DNA of 64,000 nt from Fodinibacter sp038258215 (lineage in GTDB: Bacteria > Actinomycetota > Actinomycetes > Actinomycetales > Dermatophilaceae). Each line of letters opens with the position of its first letter. The first letter of the stretch is position 1. The notes below the pieces were generated by a model. It saw nothing but the letters and a program-made list of their open reading frames with translations. It made no database searches and was not told the DNA's origin. A program made the position numbers and the translations under genes. The DNA is taken from the NCBI GenBank assembly GCA_038258215.1, contig JBBSQC010000018.1, positions 1-64,000 of the forward strand. The letters are read 5' to 3'. Shown here in pieces: positions 1-8,514 of this stretch.

Positions 1-136
1 GCCCGAGCACCTCGGCGGCCTCCGACCCGAACGAGCGCGCGCCCGGGTCGTGGTCGTAGGTGTGCACCGAGAACGGCACCCCGGCCTCCGTGCGGGCCAC
101 GGTGGCCGGGGTGCCGACGGAGTCAGGTCGCGGCAT
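1..136 (-). CDS. ybaK: Cys-tRNA(Pro) deacylase, YbaK/EbsC family (N-terminal part)
   Basis: Only the first 45 codons lie in the window; the gene runs off the left edge. The reading starts MPRPDSVGTPATVARTEAGV and continues with PFSVHTYDHDP and a Gly/Glu-Ala-Ala-Glu segment. This is the usual start of YbaK proteins, which hydrolyse Cys wrongly attached to tRNA(Pro). The ATG at 136 has no Shine-Dalgarno sequence but lies 6 nt after a TACCGT box, so the message is probably leaderless. It is transcribed in the same direction as kamA, 26 bp beyond the kamA stop. The family call rests on the short N-terminus only. Confidence 0.7.
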   Translation of the reverse strand, partial: MPRPDSVGTPATVARTEAGVPFSVHTYDHDPGARSFGSEAAEVLG

Positions 137-142
137 ACCCCC

Positions 143-148
143 ACGGTA
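143..148 (-). promoter_or_regulatory. -10 box of leaderless ybaK promoter
   Basis: TACCGT, then GGGGGT (6 nt), then the ATG at 136. There is no ribosome-binding site between box and start. It matches the TANNNT-N6-RTG arrangement seen at twelve other genes here. Confidence 0.55.
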
Positions 149-162
149 TGCCGGACGCCCAC

Positions 163-1608
163 CTAGCCGAGGTCGGCGGCGGAGGCCGCGCGGCTGGCGC
201 CGGCACCGACGAGCGCGGCCTCGTGGGCCGCCTCGGTGTCGGTGTTGTCCCGCCACCACTGCTGCCCGGAGGGCGAAAGGGTGTCGATCGGGTCGTAGTA
301 GACGAACTCGCGCGAGAGGGCCTGCTCGTCACCGCCCTCGATCGAGGTGCGGTAGTTCTTGCGCCAGAACGACATTCCGAGCTCGGTGTCATAGCTGTCC
401 ACCTGGTGCACCCACCGCTTGCCCACGAACGGCACATCGCAGACGATGCGCGGGGTCGCGAACCCGGGGAGGTAGCCCATGATCGAGTGCTGGAGCTCCT
501 GGGCCCGCGCGAGCGAGACCCGCCAGTGCTCGGAGAAGGGGATCATGTCGCACATGTAGAAGTAGTAGGGCGTGATCATCGCGTCGTCCTGCAACGCGAA
601 GCACAGGTCGAGCAACGCCTCGGGGGAGTCGTTCACGCCGCGCATCAGCACACCCTGGTTGCGCACGTCGCGCACCCCGGCCTCGAGCATCGCTTTCGTC
701 GCCTCGGCCACGAGCGGCGTCACGGACTGGGCCGCGTTGACGTGGGTGTGGATGGCCAGCGAGGCCCCACGCGAGCGGGCCTTCGCGGAGACCCGGGCGA
801 CCCCCTCGACGACATCGGGCTGGAGCCAGTGCTGCGGGAGGCCCATGAGCGCCTTGGTGGCGAGGCGGATGTCGCGGATCGACTCGACGTCCAAGAGCTT
901 GTCGAGGAACCCCTCGAGGTTCTTCCACGGCATGTTCGCGACGTCGCCACCGGAGACGACCACATCCCGGACCCCGGGAGTGCGGTGCAGGTAGTCGAGC
1001 ATCGCGGCATAGCGGTCGACCGGCTTGCCGGCGAGCTTGAGCTTGGTGACCTGGGCGGTGGAGTTGCCGACGAGGTCCATGCGGGTGCAGTGCCCGCAGT
1101 ACTGCGGACAGGTGGGGAGCATCTCGGCCAGCACCTTGGTGGGGTAGCGGTGGGTCAGGCCCTCGACCGCCCACATGTCGTGCTCGTGGAGGCTGTCGCG
1201 GGTGGCGAAGGGGTGGCTCGGCCAGTCGGTGCGTCGGTCGGAGAGCACCGGGAGCATGTAGCGGCGCACCGGGTCCGCGTAGAAGGCGTCGGTGAACTGG
1301 CGCCCGGCGGCAGGGAGCGAACCCTCCGTCGCCGGGACCATGGTGTTCATCATCTGCGGCGGGACGAGCATCGACATCGTGGCCCGCTCGGCCTGGTCGC
1401 GCTCCAGGTCGGCGTAGAAGCGGTCCTCCAGCAGGTCGCCCATCAGGGCGCGGAGCTGGGCGACGTTCTTCACGCAGTGCGCGCGCTGCCACTGCGCGTC
1501 GCGCCACTGCGCATCGGTCACGTCTCGCCATCCGGGGAGCCGGGTCCAGTCCGGCTCGGTCAGCTCACGCCGTCGGTACGCGTAGGGCTGGTCGATCAAG
1601 GTCTCCAT
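163..1608 (-). CDS. kamA: KamA-family radical SAM aminomutase (lysine 2,3-aminomutase)
   Basis: 481 aa. Radical SAM, PLP-dependent enzyme that would move the alpha-amino group of L-lysine to C3, the first step of lysine fermentation. The cluster-binding motif CPQYCGHC (C167, C171, C174) and VSGGD near residue 220 are present, as is RNQGVLMRGVNDS near 316-328. The LAM family normally has a GGGGK loop carrying the PLP lysine. Here it reads DVPFVGKRWVHQ, with K397 the best candidate, so this is a divergent branch. The divergent neighbour kdd acts one or two steps later in the same pathway, which supports lysine as substrate. The ATG at 1608 is preferred because it lies 7 nt after TATCCT and avoids overlap with kdd; an upstream open frame extends to 1878. 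Glutamate 2,3-aminomutase is a less likely alternative. Confidence 0.82.
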   Translation of the reverse strand: METLIDQPYAYRRRELTEPDWTRLPGWRDVTDAQWRDAQWQRAHCVKNVAQLRALMGDLLEDRFYADLERDQAERATMSMLVPPQMMNTMVPATEGSLPAAGRQFTDAFYADPVRRYMLPVLSDRRTDWPSHPFATRDSLHEHDMWAVEGLTHRYPTKVLAEMLPTCPQYCGHCTRMDLVGNSTAQVTKLKLAGKPVDRYAAMLDYLHRTPGVRDVVVSGGDVANMPWKNLEGFLDKLLDVESIRDIRLATKALMGLPQHWLQPDVVEGVARVSAKARSRGASLAIHTHVNAAQSVTPLVAEATKAMLEAGVRDVRNQGVLMRGVNDSPEALLDLCFALQDDAMITPYYFYMCDMIPFSEHWRVSLARAQELQHSIMGYLPGFATPRIVCDVPFVGKRWVHQVDSYDTELGMSFWRKNYRTSIEGGDEQALSREFVYYDPIDTLSPSGQQWWRDNTDTEAAHEAALVGAGASRAASAADLG

Positions 1609-1615
1609 GCATGGC

Positions 1616-1621
1616 AGGATA
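1616..1621 (-). promoter_or_regulatory. -10 box of leaderless kamA promoter
   Basis: TATCCT followed by 7 nt (GCCATGC) and the ATG of kamA at 1608. No Shine-Dalgarno sequence is possible in that space. Confidence 0.5.
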
Positions 1622-1695
1622 CGGGATGGATGTTGCCCGTGCGCCACTCTCACCGGAAATACTGTGGTCGCGTGTCGCTTTGTAAGGAGATCCTT

Positions 1696-2754
1696 GTGCG
1701 CACCACCGAGTCGTCCCCCTTCGGGCTGCACCGCGTCCTCGAGCCGGCCGACGACTGCCTGCCCCAGGCGGCCGCCGTGCTCGACCCCACCCCCGAGCTG
1801 TGGCCCGACGAGGTGCGCATCGACGTCGAGACGCTCAACCTCGACGCGGCCTCCTTCCGACAGCTCATCGAGAAGCACGGCCGCGACGGGGAGGCGGTGC
1901 GGGCCGACGTCCTCGACATCGTCGCGGCGCGGGGCAAGATGCAGAACCCGGTCACCGGTTCCGGTGGCATGCTCATCGGCACCGTCGCCGAGGTCGGTCC
2001 GGACTCACCGCTCGGCCTGGAGGTCGGGGACCACGTCGCCACCCTCGTCTCGCTCTCGCTCACCCCGCTGCTGCTGACCGACGGGCTGGAGCGCTGGGAC
2101 GGCCTGTCCGAACGGGTGCCGGCAGCCGGCACGGCGATCCTGTTCGGCCGCTCGATCGCCGCGCGGCTCCCCGAGGACCTCGAGCCAGCCCTCGCCCTCA
2201 TGGTGATGGACGTCTGCGGCGCTCCGGCCCTCGTGTCCCGGGTCGTGGGGGAGTATGCCGGTCGCGGCCACGCGCCGACCGTTGCCGTCCTCGGTGGAGC
2301 CGGGAAGTCGGGGTCCCTGTCCCTGGCCGCGGCCCGGGCCGCGGGCGCCGCCCGCACCGTCGGGGTCGTGCCGTTCGAGGCCGAGGCGGAGGTCCTGCGA
2401 GCCAGCGGCCTGGCCGACGAGGTCGTCATCGCCGATGCCCGCTCACCTCTCGGTCTGGCCGCGGCCGTCGTCGGCGCCGGAGGCCCGGCCGACGTGACCG
2501 TGGTCTGTGTCGACGTGCCGGGCTGCGAGCAGCCCGCGATCCTCGCCACCGCGCAGAGCGGCACGGTCATCTACTTCTCGATGGCCACGAGCTTCTCGGC
2601 GGCCGCGCTCGGCGCCGAGGGCCTGGCCGCGGACGTTCGGATGCTCGTGGGCAACGGCTACGCCCCCGGCCACGCCGATCACGCCCTGGACCTGCTGCGC
2701 AGCAGCACCGGGGTTCGCGAGCTCTTCGAGAGGCGCCTGCGCGACGAGGGCTGA
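1696..2754 (+). CDS. kdd: L-erythro-3,5-diaminohexanoate dehydrogenase
   Basis: 352 aa. Kdd oxidatively deaminates L-erythro-3,5-diaminohexanoate to 3-keto-5-aminohexanoate, the step after the two aminomutases of lysine fermentation. The N-terminal half resembles a zinc-type alcohol dehydrogenase GroES domain without the usual zinc ligands. The C-terminal half has a Rossmann motif VLGGAGKSGSLSLAAA near residue 195. The GTG at 1696 was chosen because AAGGAGA lies at 1684-1690, 5 nt upstream; an open frame continues far upstream with no support. A TACTGT box at 1660-1665 is a possible -10. It is divergent from kamA, with 87 bp between the two starts. The call depends on overall similarity to the family plus the neighbour. 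Confidence 0.85.
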   Translation: MRTTESSPFGLHRVLEPADDCLPQAAAVLDPTPELWPDEVRIDVETLNLDAASFRQLIEKHGRDGEAVRADVLDIVAARGKMQNPVTGSGGMLIGTVAEVGPDSPLGLEVGDHVATLVSLSLTPLLLTDGLERWDGLSERVPAAGTAILFGRSIAARLPEDLEPALALMVMDVCGAPALVSRVVGEYAGRGHAPTVAVLGGAGKSGSLSLAAARAAGAARTVGVVPFEAEAEVLRASGLADEVVIADARSPLGLAAAVVGAGGPADVTVVCVDVPGCEQPAILATAQSGTVIYFSMATSFSAAALGAEGLAADVRMLVGNGYAPGHADHALDLLRSSTGVRELFERRLRDEG

Positions 2755-2798
2755 GACCCCGCCTTGCCGGAACAGGGCGGGCCCGGTTGGCTGGTGCC

Positions 2799-5201
2799 AT
2801 GACCACGAGCCCGAACGGCACGGCATACCCCTCGCACGAGCTGGAGCTGGACCTGCGGTGGTGGGCAGCGGCGAACTACCTGACGGTCGGTCAGATCTAC
2901 CTCCTGGGGAACGCCCTCCTGCGCGAACCCCTGACCCTCGAGCACATCAAGCCCCGGCTGCTCGGCCACTGGGGGACCAGCCCCGGGCTCTCGATGACGT
3001 ACGGCCTCCTCAACCGCCTGATCAGTCGCACCAGTCAGGACTGCCTCTTCATCACCGGTCCGGGACACGGGGGCCCCGCTCTCGTCGCCGCGTCCTGGCT
3101 CGAAGGCACCTACTCCGAGATCTACCCCCAGATCGGAGACGATGCGGAAGGGGTGCGCCACCTGTTCCGCCAGTTCTCATCTCCCGGAGGCATTCCCAGC
3201 CATGTGAGCGTCCAGACGCCGGGAAGCATCCACGAGGGCGGTGAGCTCGGCTACTCGCTCGTCCACGCTGCGGGGGCGGCCTTCGACCACCCCGACCTGC
3301 TCGTCGCCTGCGTCATCGGTGACGGGGAGGCCGAGACCGGCCCGTTGTCGGCGTCGTGGCGGCTGCCGAACTTCCTCAACCCGCGACGCGACGGCGCCGT
3401 GCTTCCGATCCTGCACGCCAACGGCTACAAGATCGCAGGGCCCACCGTGGTCGGCCGCACCAGCGACGAGGACGTCGAGGGCTACCTCCGCAGCCAGGGG
3501 TGGGACCCCGTCACCGTGGCCGGCGACGACCCGGAGGAGGTGTTCCCGGCATACTTCAAGGCCCTGAGCCACGCGCACTCCCGGATCGCCGCGATCCAGG
3601 CCGAGGCGAGAGCCGGTGACGCCCCGAGCGCCCCCGTGCGCCACTCCTGGCCCGCTATCGTGCTGCGCACCCCCAAGGGGTGGACCGGCCCCCACGAGGT
3701 GGACGGCGTCCAGGTCGAGGGGACCAACCTGAGCCACCAGGTGCCGCTGTCCGGCCTCACCGAGAACCCAGAGCACCTCGCGATGCTCGAGGACTGGCTG
3801 CGCTCCTATCGCCCCGAGGAGCTGTTCGACGACGAGGGACGGCTGGTGCCGGAGCTGCGCGCCCTCGCTCCCGAGGGTGACCGGCGGATGTCGGCCACCC
3901 CGTACGCGAACGGCGGCCTGCTGCGCACCGACCTCCCGATGCCCGAGCTCGAACCCCTCGAGGTGCCCATCGGTTCCCGAGGGACGTCGATGGTCGAGAA
4001 CACCCTCAGCTCCGGCGCGCTGATGCGGGACCTGTACACCGCGACGACCACCGCGGACGGCGGCGGTACGTTTCGGCTGTTCTGCCCCGACGAAACCGCG
4101 AGCAACCGCCTACAGGCCGTCTTCGAGGTGACCGACCGCTGCTTCCAGGGGCCTCTCGTCCAGACCGACCGCCAGCTCGGCCCCGACGGCCGCGTCATGG
4201 AGGTACTCAGCGAACACCTGTGCCAGGGATGGCTGGAGGGCTACCTGCTCAGCGGGCGGCACGGCGTGTTCGCGACCTACGAGGCGTTTGCGATGGTCTC
4301 CGCCTCGATGGCCGTGCAGCACGTCAAGTGGCTCCAGCACGCCCAGGGTCTCGCGTGGCGGGCGCCGGTGAGCTCGCTGAACGTGCTCCTGACCTCGACC
4401 TGCTGGCGCAACGACCACAACGGGTTCTCGCACCAGGGGCCGGGCCTCATCGACTGCCTCATCCCGCTCTCACCGGACGTGGTGCGGGTCTGGCTCCCGC
4501 CGGATGCCAACACCGCGCTGTCGATCACGGACCACTGCCTGCGCAGTACGGACCACGTCAACCTCATCGTCGTCGACAAGCAGAAGCACCTCCAGTACCT
4601 CACTCTCGAGGAGGCGGACCGTCACTGCGCCGCCGGAGCGGGTGTGTGGGACTGGGCCAGCACGTCGACCCCCGATGCAAGCCCTGACGTCGTGCTGGCC
4701 TGCGCCGGTGACGTGCCGACCCAGGAGGCGCTGGCCGCCGTCGAGCTGCTCCACGAGCACGTGCCCGACCTCGCGGTGCGGTTCGTCAACGTCGTCGACC
4801 TCATGGCCCTGCTCCCCGAGGCGGACCACCCGCACGGGTTCGCCGACAGCCAGTTCGATGACCTCTTCACCTCGGACAAGCACGTCGTCTTCGCGTTCCA
4901 CGGCTACCCACGAGCCGTCCACCAGCTGATCCACGGCCGGTCGAACCCGGGCCGCTTCCACGTCCGCGGCTTCAACGAGCAGGGCACGACGACAACCCCG
5001 TTCGACATGGTCGTGCTCAACCGGATGAGCCGCTACCACCTGGCCAAGGAGGTGCTCCGCCGGGCCGGGACGCGGCCCGCGGGCTGGGATGACCTCGTCG
5101 CGTTCTGTGACGCGGGCCTGGCCGCCCACGAGTCCTACATCGTGGAGAACCTCGCGGATCTCCGCGAGATCACCGACTGGACCTGGACGGGGCTGGCGTG
5201 A
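2799..5201 (+). CDS. xfp: xylulose-5-phosphate/fructose-6-phosphate phosphoketolase
   Basis: 800 aa, the usual length. A thiamine-diphosphate enzyme that uses phosphate to split xylulose 5-P or fructose 6-P, giving acetyl-phosphate plus glyceraldehyde 3-P or erythrose 4-P. Family motifs are clear: ITGPGHGGPALVAASWLEG near residue 85-105, GDGEAETGPLSASWR near 170-185, and NDHNGFSHQGPG near 540-550. The ATG at 2799 gives the standard N-terminus (ELDLRWWAAANYLTVGQIYL). No clear Shine-Dalgarno sequence precedes it. The stop overlaps the GTG of pta by 4 nt, so xfp-pta-ackA is one operon in which the acetyl-phosphate is used at once by the next two enzymes. Confidence 0.97.
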   Translation: MTTSPNGTAYPSHELELDLRWWAAANYLTVGQIYLLGNALLREPLTLEHIKPRLLGHWGTSPGLSMTYGLLNRLISRTSQDCLFITGPGHGGPALVAASWLEGTYSEIYPQIGDDAEGVRHLFRQFSSPGGIPSHVSVQTPGSIHEGGELGYSLVHAAGAAFDHPDLLVACVIGDGEAETGPLSASWRLPNFLNPRRDGAVLPILHANGYKIAGPTVVGRTSDEDVEGYLRSQGWDPVTVAGDDPEEVFPAYFKALSHAHSRIAAIQAEARAGDAPSAPVRHSWPAIVLRTPKGWTGPHEVDGVQVEGTNLSHQVPLSGLTENPEHLAMLEDWLRSYRPEELFDDEGRLVPELRALAPEGDRRMSATPYANGGLLRTDLPMPELEPLEVPIGSRGTSMVENTLSSGALMRDLYTATTTADGGGTFRLFCPDETASNRLQAVFEVTDRCFQGPLVQTDRQLGPDGRVMEVLSEHLCQGWLEGYLLSGRHGVFATYEAFAMVSASMAVQHVKWLQHAQGLAWRAPVSSLNVLLTSTCWRNDHNGFSHQGPGLIDCLIPLSPDVVRVWLPPDANTALSITDHCLRSTDHVNLIVVDKQKHLQYLTLEEADRHCAAGAGVWDWASTSTPDASPDVVLACAGDVPTQEALAAVELLHEHVPDLAVRFVNVVDLMALLPEADHPHGFADSQFDDLFTSDKHVVFAFHGYPRAVHQLIHGRSNPGRFHVRGFNEQGTTTTPFDMVVLNRMSRYHLAKEVLRRAGTRPAGWDDLVAFCDAGLAAHESYIVENLADLREITDWTWTGLA

Positions 5202-7267
5202 CGGCCGCCACGGGTCTCTTCGTCGTCGGCACCGAGGCGCGGTCCGGAAAGTCCGCGGTCGCCGTGGGCCTCGCCCACCAGCTCGCCCGCCTCCATGGTC
5301 GGGTCGGCGTCTTTCGACCGATCGTGCGCGCCGACGGTGACACCGACGAGCTCTTGGCCGTACTGCTCGACCAGCTGCCGGCCGGGACCCCGGCCGACGC
5401 CGCGTGGGGGGTCACCGACGAGGAGTGGCACCGCGACCCCGCGCAGGCCGTGGAGCGCGTGCTGGAGCGCTTCCACGAGGTCGCCGCCGAGCACGACGTG
5501 GTCCTCGCCGTGGGCTCGGACTTCACGGGTGTCCCCGCGCCGACGGAGTTCTCCTCCAACGCCGCGATCGCGGCCCACCTCGGTCTGCCGATGGTGCTCG
5601 TGCTGCCCGGCGGAGCCGGACCACCCGAGGACACGGCATCCTCCGCGGTGTCGGCGGCGGGGGCCGCGACCGCCGCCCACGCTCGGGTGGCGGCGGTGGT
5701 GCTCAACCAGGTGGGCGAACCGATGGCGGATGGCGTTCGCTCGGCCACCGAGGCCCGCCTGCCGGCCGTGCCCGTCGTGGTGCTCGCCGAGACACCCCTC
5801 CTGCGGGCACCCACCGTCCGAGACCTGCTCGCCGCCTGTGACGGCCACCTCGTGCACGGCGGCGCCGAGCTGTTGGAGCGGGAGTGCCTCGGCCTGGTGG
5901 TGGCGGCGATGACGATGCCGCACGTCATCGACCGGCTCGTGGAGGGAGGAGTGGTGATCGTGCCGGGCGACCGCGAGGACGTCGTCCTGGGGGTGCTGCT
6001 CGCCCACCGCTCCACCACCCTGCCGTCCCTGTCGGGCCTGGTCCTCAACGGCGGGTTCCCGCTCTCCGAGCAGGTCGACCGGCTCATCGCGGGCCTCGAC
6101 CTGGACCTGCCGATCGTCGCCGCCGCGGGAGGCACCATGGAGGTCGTATCGAGCCTCGGGCGGGTCGAGGGACGGATCACCCGCGAGGCCACCCGCAAGG
6201 TGGGGGCCGCCATCGCCATCTCGGATGCCCTGGCCGAGGTCGCAGCCGCCACCATCGCTGACGAGGTCGGCGGGGAGCGTGTCGTCACCCCGTTGATGTT
6301 CGAGCACGAGATCGTCGAGCGGGCCCGGCATGCAGGCTCGCACGTCGTGCTCCCGGAAGGTGGCGAGGACCGCATCGTGCTCGCCGCAGGGCAGGTGCTC
6401 GGGCGAGGCATCGCGCGGCTCACCCTGCTCGGCGACCCCGACGCGGTGCACCGCTCGGCGAGCCGGCTCGGCGTCGACCTGGGCGACACTCAGGTGCTGG
6501 ACCCCGGGACCAGCCCACTGCGCGAGCAGTTCGCGCGGGACTATGCGGCGCTCCGCGCCCACAAGGGCGTCACCCTCGACGTCGCGCACGACCGGGTGGT
6601 CGACCCGTCCTACTTCGGCACCATGATGGTCCACGCCGGGCTGGCCGACGGCATGGTCTCCGGGTGCGTCACGACCACGGCGCACACCATCCGGCCCGCC
6701 CTGGAGATCGTGCGCACGGCACCCGGGGTCCGCGTGGTGTCCAGCGTCTTTCTCATGTGCCTGGCCGACCGGGTGCTCGTGTACGGCGACTGTGCCGTCA
6801 ACCCCGACCCGACGGCGGAGGAGCTCGCCGACATCGCCATCTCCTCGGCGGCGACCGCAGCACGGTTCGGGATCACACCGCGCGTCGCGATGCTGTCCTA
6901 CTCCACCGGGGCGTCGGGCACCGGGGCCGACGTCGAGAAGGTGCGAGCGGCCACCGCGATGGTGCGCGAGCGCTCACCCGACCTCCTCGTCGAGGGGCCC
7001 ATCCAGTACGACGCCGCCGTGGACCCGCTCGTGGCGCGGACCAAGCTCTCCGACAGCGCGGTCGCCGGTCGGGCCACCGTCCTGGTCTTCCCCGACCTCA
7101 ACACCGGGAACAACACCTACAAGGCCGTGCAGCGAAGCGCGGCCGCGGTGGCCATCGGCCCGGTGCTCCAAGGCCTCAACCGACCCGTCAACGACCTCTC
7201 CCGCGGGGCGCTCGTCAGGGACATCGTCAACACCGTCGCCATCACCGCCATCCAGGCCGGCGGCTGA
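5198..7267 (+). CDS. pta: phosphate acetyltransferase, long form
   Basis: 689 aa, the three-domain long form. The N-terminus has a BioD-like P-loop region (VVGTEARSGKSAVAVGLAHQ), the middle is a DRTGG-type domain, and the catalytic PTA/PTB domain begins near residue 370 (HVVLPEGGEDRIVLAAG) and ends with GPVLQGLNRPVNDLSRG. The enzyme interconverts acetyl-CoA and acetyl-phosphate in the cytosol. The GTG start overlaps the xfp stop (GTGA) and its stop overlaps the ackA ATG (TGATG), so translation is probably coupled. With Xfp upstream, it can run from acetyl-phosphate to acetyl-CoA, feeding anabolism or, with acetyl-CoA from amino-acid breakdown, in the ATP-yielding direction. Confidence 0.97.
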   Translation: MTAATGLFVVGTEARSGKSAVAVGLAHQLARLHGRVGVFRPIVRADGDTDELLAVLLDQLPAGTPADAAWGVTDEEWHRDPAQAVERVLERFHEVAAEHDVVLAVGSDFTGVPAPTEFSSNAAIAAHLGLPMVLVLPGGAGPPEDTASSAVSAAGAATAAHARVAAVVLNQVGEPMADGVRSATEARLPAVPVVVLAETPLLRAPTVRDLLAACDGHLVHGGAELLERECLGLVVAAMTMPHVIDRLVEGGVVIVPGDREDVVLGVLLAHRSTTLPSLSGLVLNGGFPLSEQVDRLIAGLDLDLPIVAAAGGTMEVVSSLGRVEGRITREATRKVGAAIAISDALAEVAAATIADEVGGERVVTPLMFEHEIVERARHAGSHVVLPEGGEDRIVLAAGQVLGRGIARLTLLGDPDAVHRSASRLGVDLGDTQVLDPGTSPLREQFARDYAALRAHKGVTLDVAHDRVVDPSYFGTMMVHAGLADGMVSGCVTTTAHTIRPALEIVRTAPGVRVVSSVFLMCLADRVLVYGDCAVNPDPTAEELADIAISSAATAARFGITPRVAMLSYSTGASGTGADVEKVRAATAMVRERSPDLLVEGPIQYDAAVDPLVARTKLSDSAVAGRATVLVFPDLNTGNNTYKAVQRSAAAVAIGPVLQGLNRPVNDLSRGALVRDIVNTVAITAIQAGG

Positions 7268-8472
7268 TGTCCGCCGGACGGGTCCTCGTCGTCAACGCGG
7301 GCTCCTCGTCCTTGAAGTACGAGGTGTTCGACGTCTCCACCGGGCGCAGCACGGCCGCCGGCTCGGTGTCCAACGTCGGGGGTCGGGCCCGGCACGTGCA
7401 CCACGCCCGCGGCGCGGACCTCGACGTCGTCATCGACTGTCCCGGTCACGCGGAGGCCTTCGCAGCAGCCTCGGCAGCGCTGGCCTCCCCGGCATCCGGG
7501 GACGAGTCCGGACCCCTGCTCGCCGTCGGGCACCGGGTCGTGCACGGTGGGTCGCGCTTCACCGAGCCGGTGCTGGTGGACGACGGAGTCCTCGCGGCGC
7601 TCGAGGACCTCGGCTCCCTGGCGCCGCTGCACAACCCGGCCAACACCGAGGGCATCCGGCGGGCCGGCGAGACCTTCCCCGGTGTGCCCCAGGTCGCGGT
7701 GTTCGACACCGCCTTCCATGCCGGCATCCCCGCGGCGGCACACACGTATGCCGTGCCGCGGGAGTGGCGCACGACCCACCACGTGCGCCGCTACGGCTTC
7801 CACGGAAGCTCCTACGCATACGTCTCACGCCGGATCGCCGATGTCCTCGGTCTCGCGGTCGAGGGCGTGAACACCGTGATCCTCCACCTCGGCAACGGCG
7901 CGAGTGCCTGCGCTGTCCGTGGCGGTCGCAGCGTCGACACGTCGATGGGCCTCACGCCCGGGGAGGGCCTGGTCATGGGCACCCGGTCCGGCGACGTCGA
8001 CCCCGCGCTCGGTGGGTACCTCGCACGGGTCGCGCAGCTGTCCACCGAGGGCTACGACCGGGCCCTCACCCGGTCCAGTGGGCTCCTGGGCCTGAGCGGC
8101 GTGTCCGACTTCCGGGAGCTCACCGCCCGCCGCGAGCAGGGCGACCCCGCGGCCACCCTGGCCTTCGACGTGGCGGTTCACCGCATCGTGAAGTACGTCG
8201 GGGCGTATGCCGTGGTGCTGGGCCGGGTGGATGCCCTCGTCTTCACCGGTGGCATCGGCGAGAACAGTCCCGTCCTGCGCGCAGGCGTCATCGACCGGCT
8301 CGGCATCCTGGGCGTCACCCTCGACCCCGCGGCCAACGACGACGGACCGCCCGAGCGGAGGGTGTCGACCGAGGCCAGCCGCATCCCGACCTGGGTCGTG
8401 CCGACCGACGAGGAGGCCCAGATCGCCCGGGCCGCGCTCGACGTCCTCGGTCTGGACCACCACATCCGCTGA
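7267..8472 (+). CDS. ackA: acetate kinase
   Basis: 401 aa. Transfers the phosphate of acetyl-phosphate to ADP, giving acetate and ATP. The acetokinase signatures are intact: VLVVNAGSSSLKYEVF at the N-terminus, GHRVVHGG near 85, VFDTAFHA near 145, RRYGFHGSSY near 178, ILHLGNGAS near 205, MGTRSGDVDP near 238 and FTGGIGEN near 325. It overlaps pta by 1 nt and is the last gene of the xfp-pta-ackA operon. A small CCCCGG/CCGGGG hairpin begins directly at its stop. Confidence 0.97.
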   Translation: MSAGRVLVVNAGSSSLKYEVFDVSTGRSTAAGSVSNVGGRARHVHHARGADLDVVIDCPGHAEAFAAASAALASPASGDESGPLLAVGHRVVHGGSRFTEPVLVDDGVLAALEDLGSLAPLHNPANTEGIRRAGETFPGVPQVAVFDTAFHAGIPAAAHTYAVPREWRTTHHVRRYGFHGSSYAYVSRRIADVLGLAVEGVNTVILHLGNGASACAVRGGRSVDTSMGLTPGEGLVMGTRSGDVDPALGGYLARVAQLSTEGYDRALTRSSGLLGLSGVSDFRELTARREQGDPAATLAFDVAVHRIVKYVGAYAVVLGRVDALVFTGGIGENSPVLRAGVIDRLGILGVTLDPAANDDGPPERRVSTEASRIPTWVVPTDEEAQIARAALDVLGLDHHIR

Positions 8473-8491
8473 CCCCGGACGGAGGCCGGGG
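8473..8491 (+). terminator. hairpin after ackA
   Basis: CCCCGG-7 nt-CCGGGG begins right after the ackA stop and lies before the next promoter. There is no T-run, as is common for actinobacterial terminators, so the function is inferred from position. Confidence 0.35.
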
Positions 8492-8502
8492 CGGGAAGAT
8501 CC

Positions 8503-8508
8503 TAGAGT
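8503..8508 (+). promoter_or_regulatory. -10 box of leaderless amidohydrolase promoter
   Basis: TAGAGT, then GACCGC (6 nt), then the GTG at 8515. It shows that the amidohydrolase gene has its own promoter behind the xfp-pta-ackA operon. Confidence 0.55.
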
Positions 8509-8514
8509 GACCGC

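Noticed and set aside
148..1695. Long plus-strand open frame running antisense through kamA into kdd, and similar long antisense frames all over the window.
   Set aside because: High G+C makes the opposite strand open; these products are Arg/Pro/Gly/His-rich without family motifs. The clear Shine-Dalgarno sequence at 1684-1690 fixes the kdd start.
2758..2786. CCCGCC...GGCGGG inverted repeat between kdd and xfp as a terminator.
   Set aside because: The stem is short and imperfect with a 12-nt loop and no T-run; kdd and xfp may well be co-transcribed.
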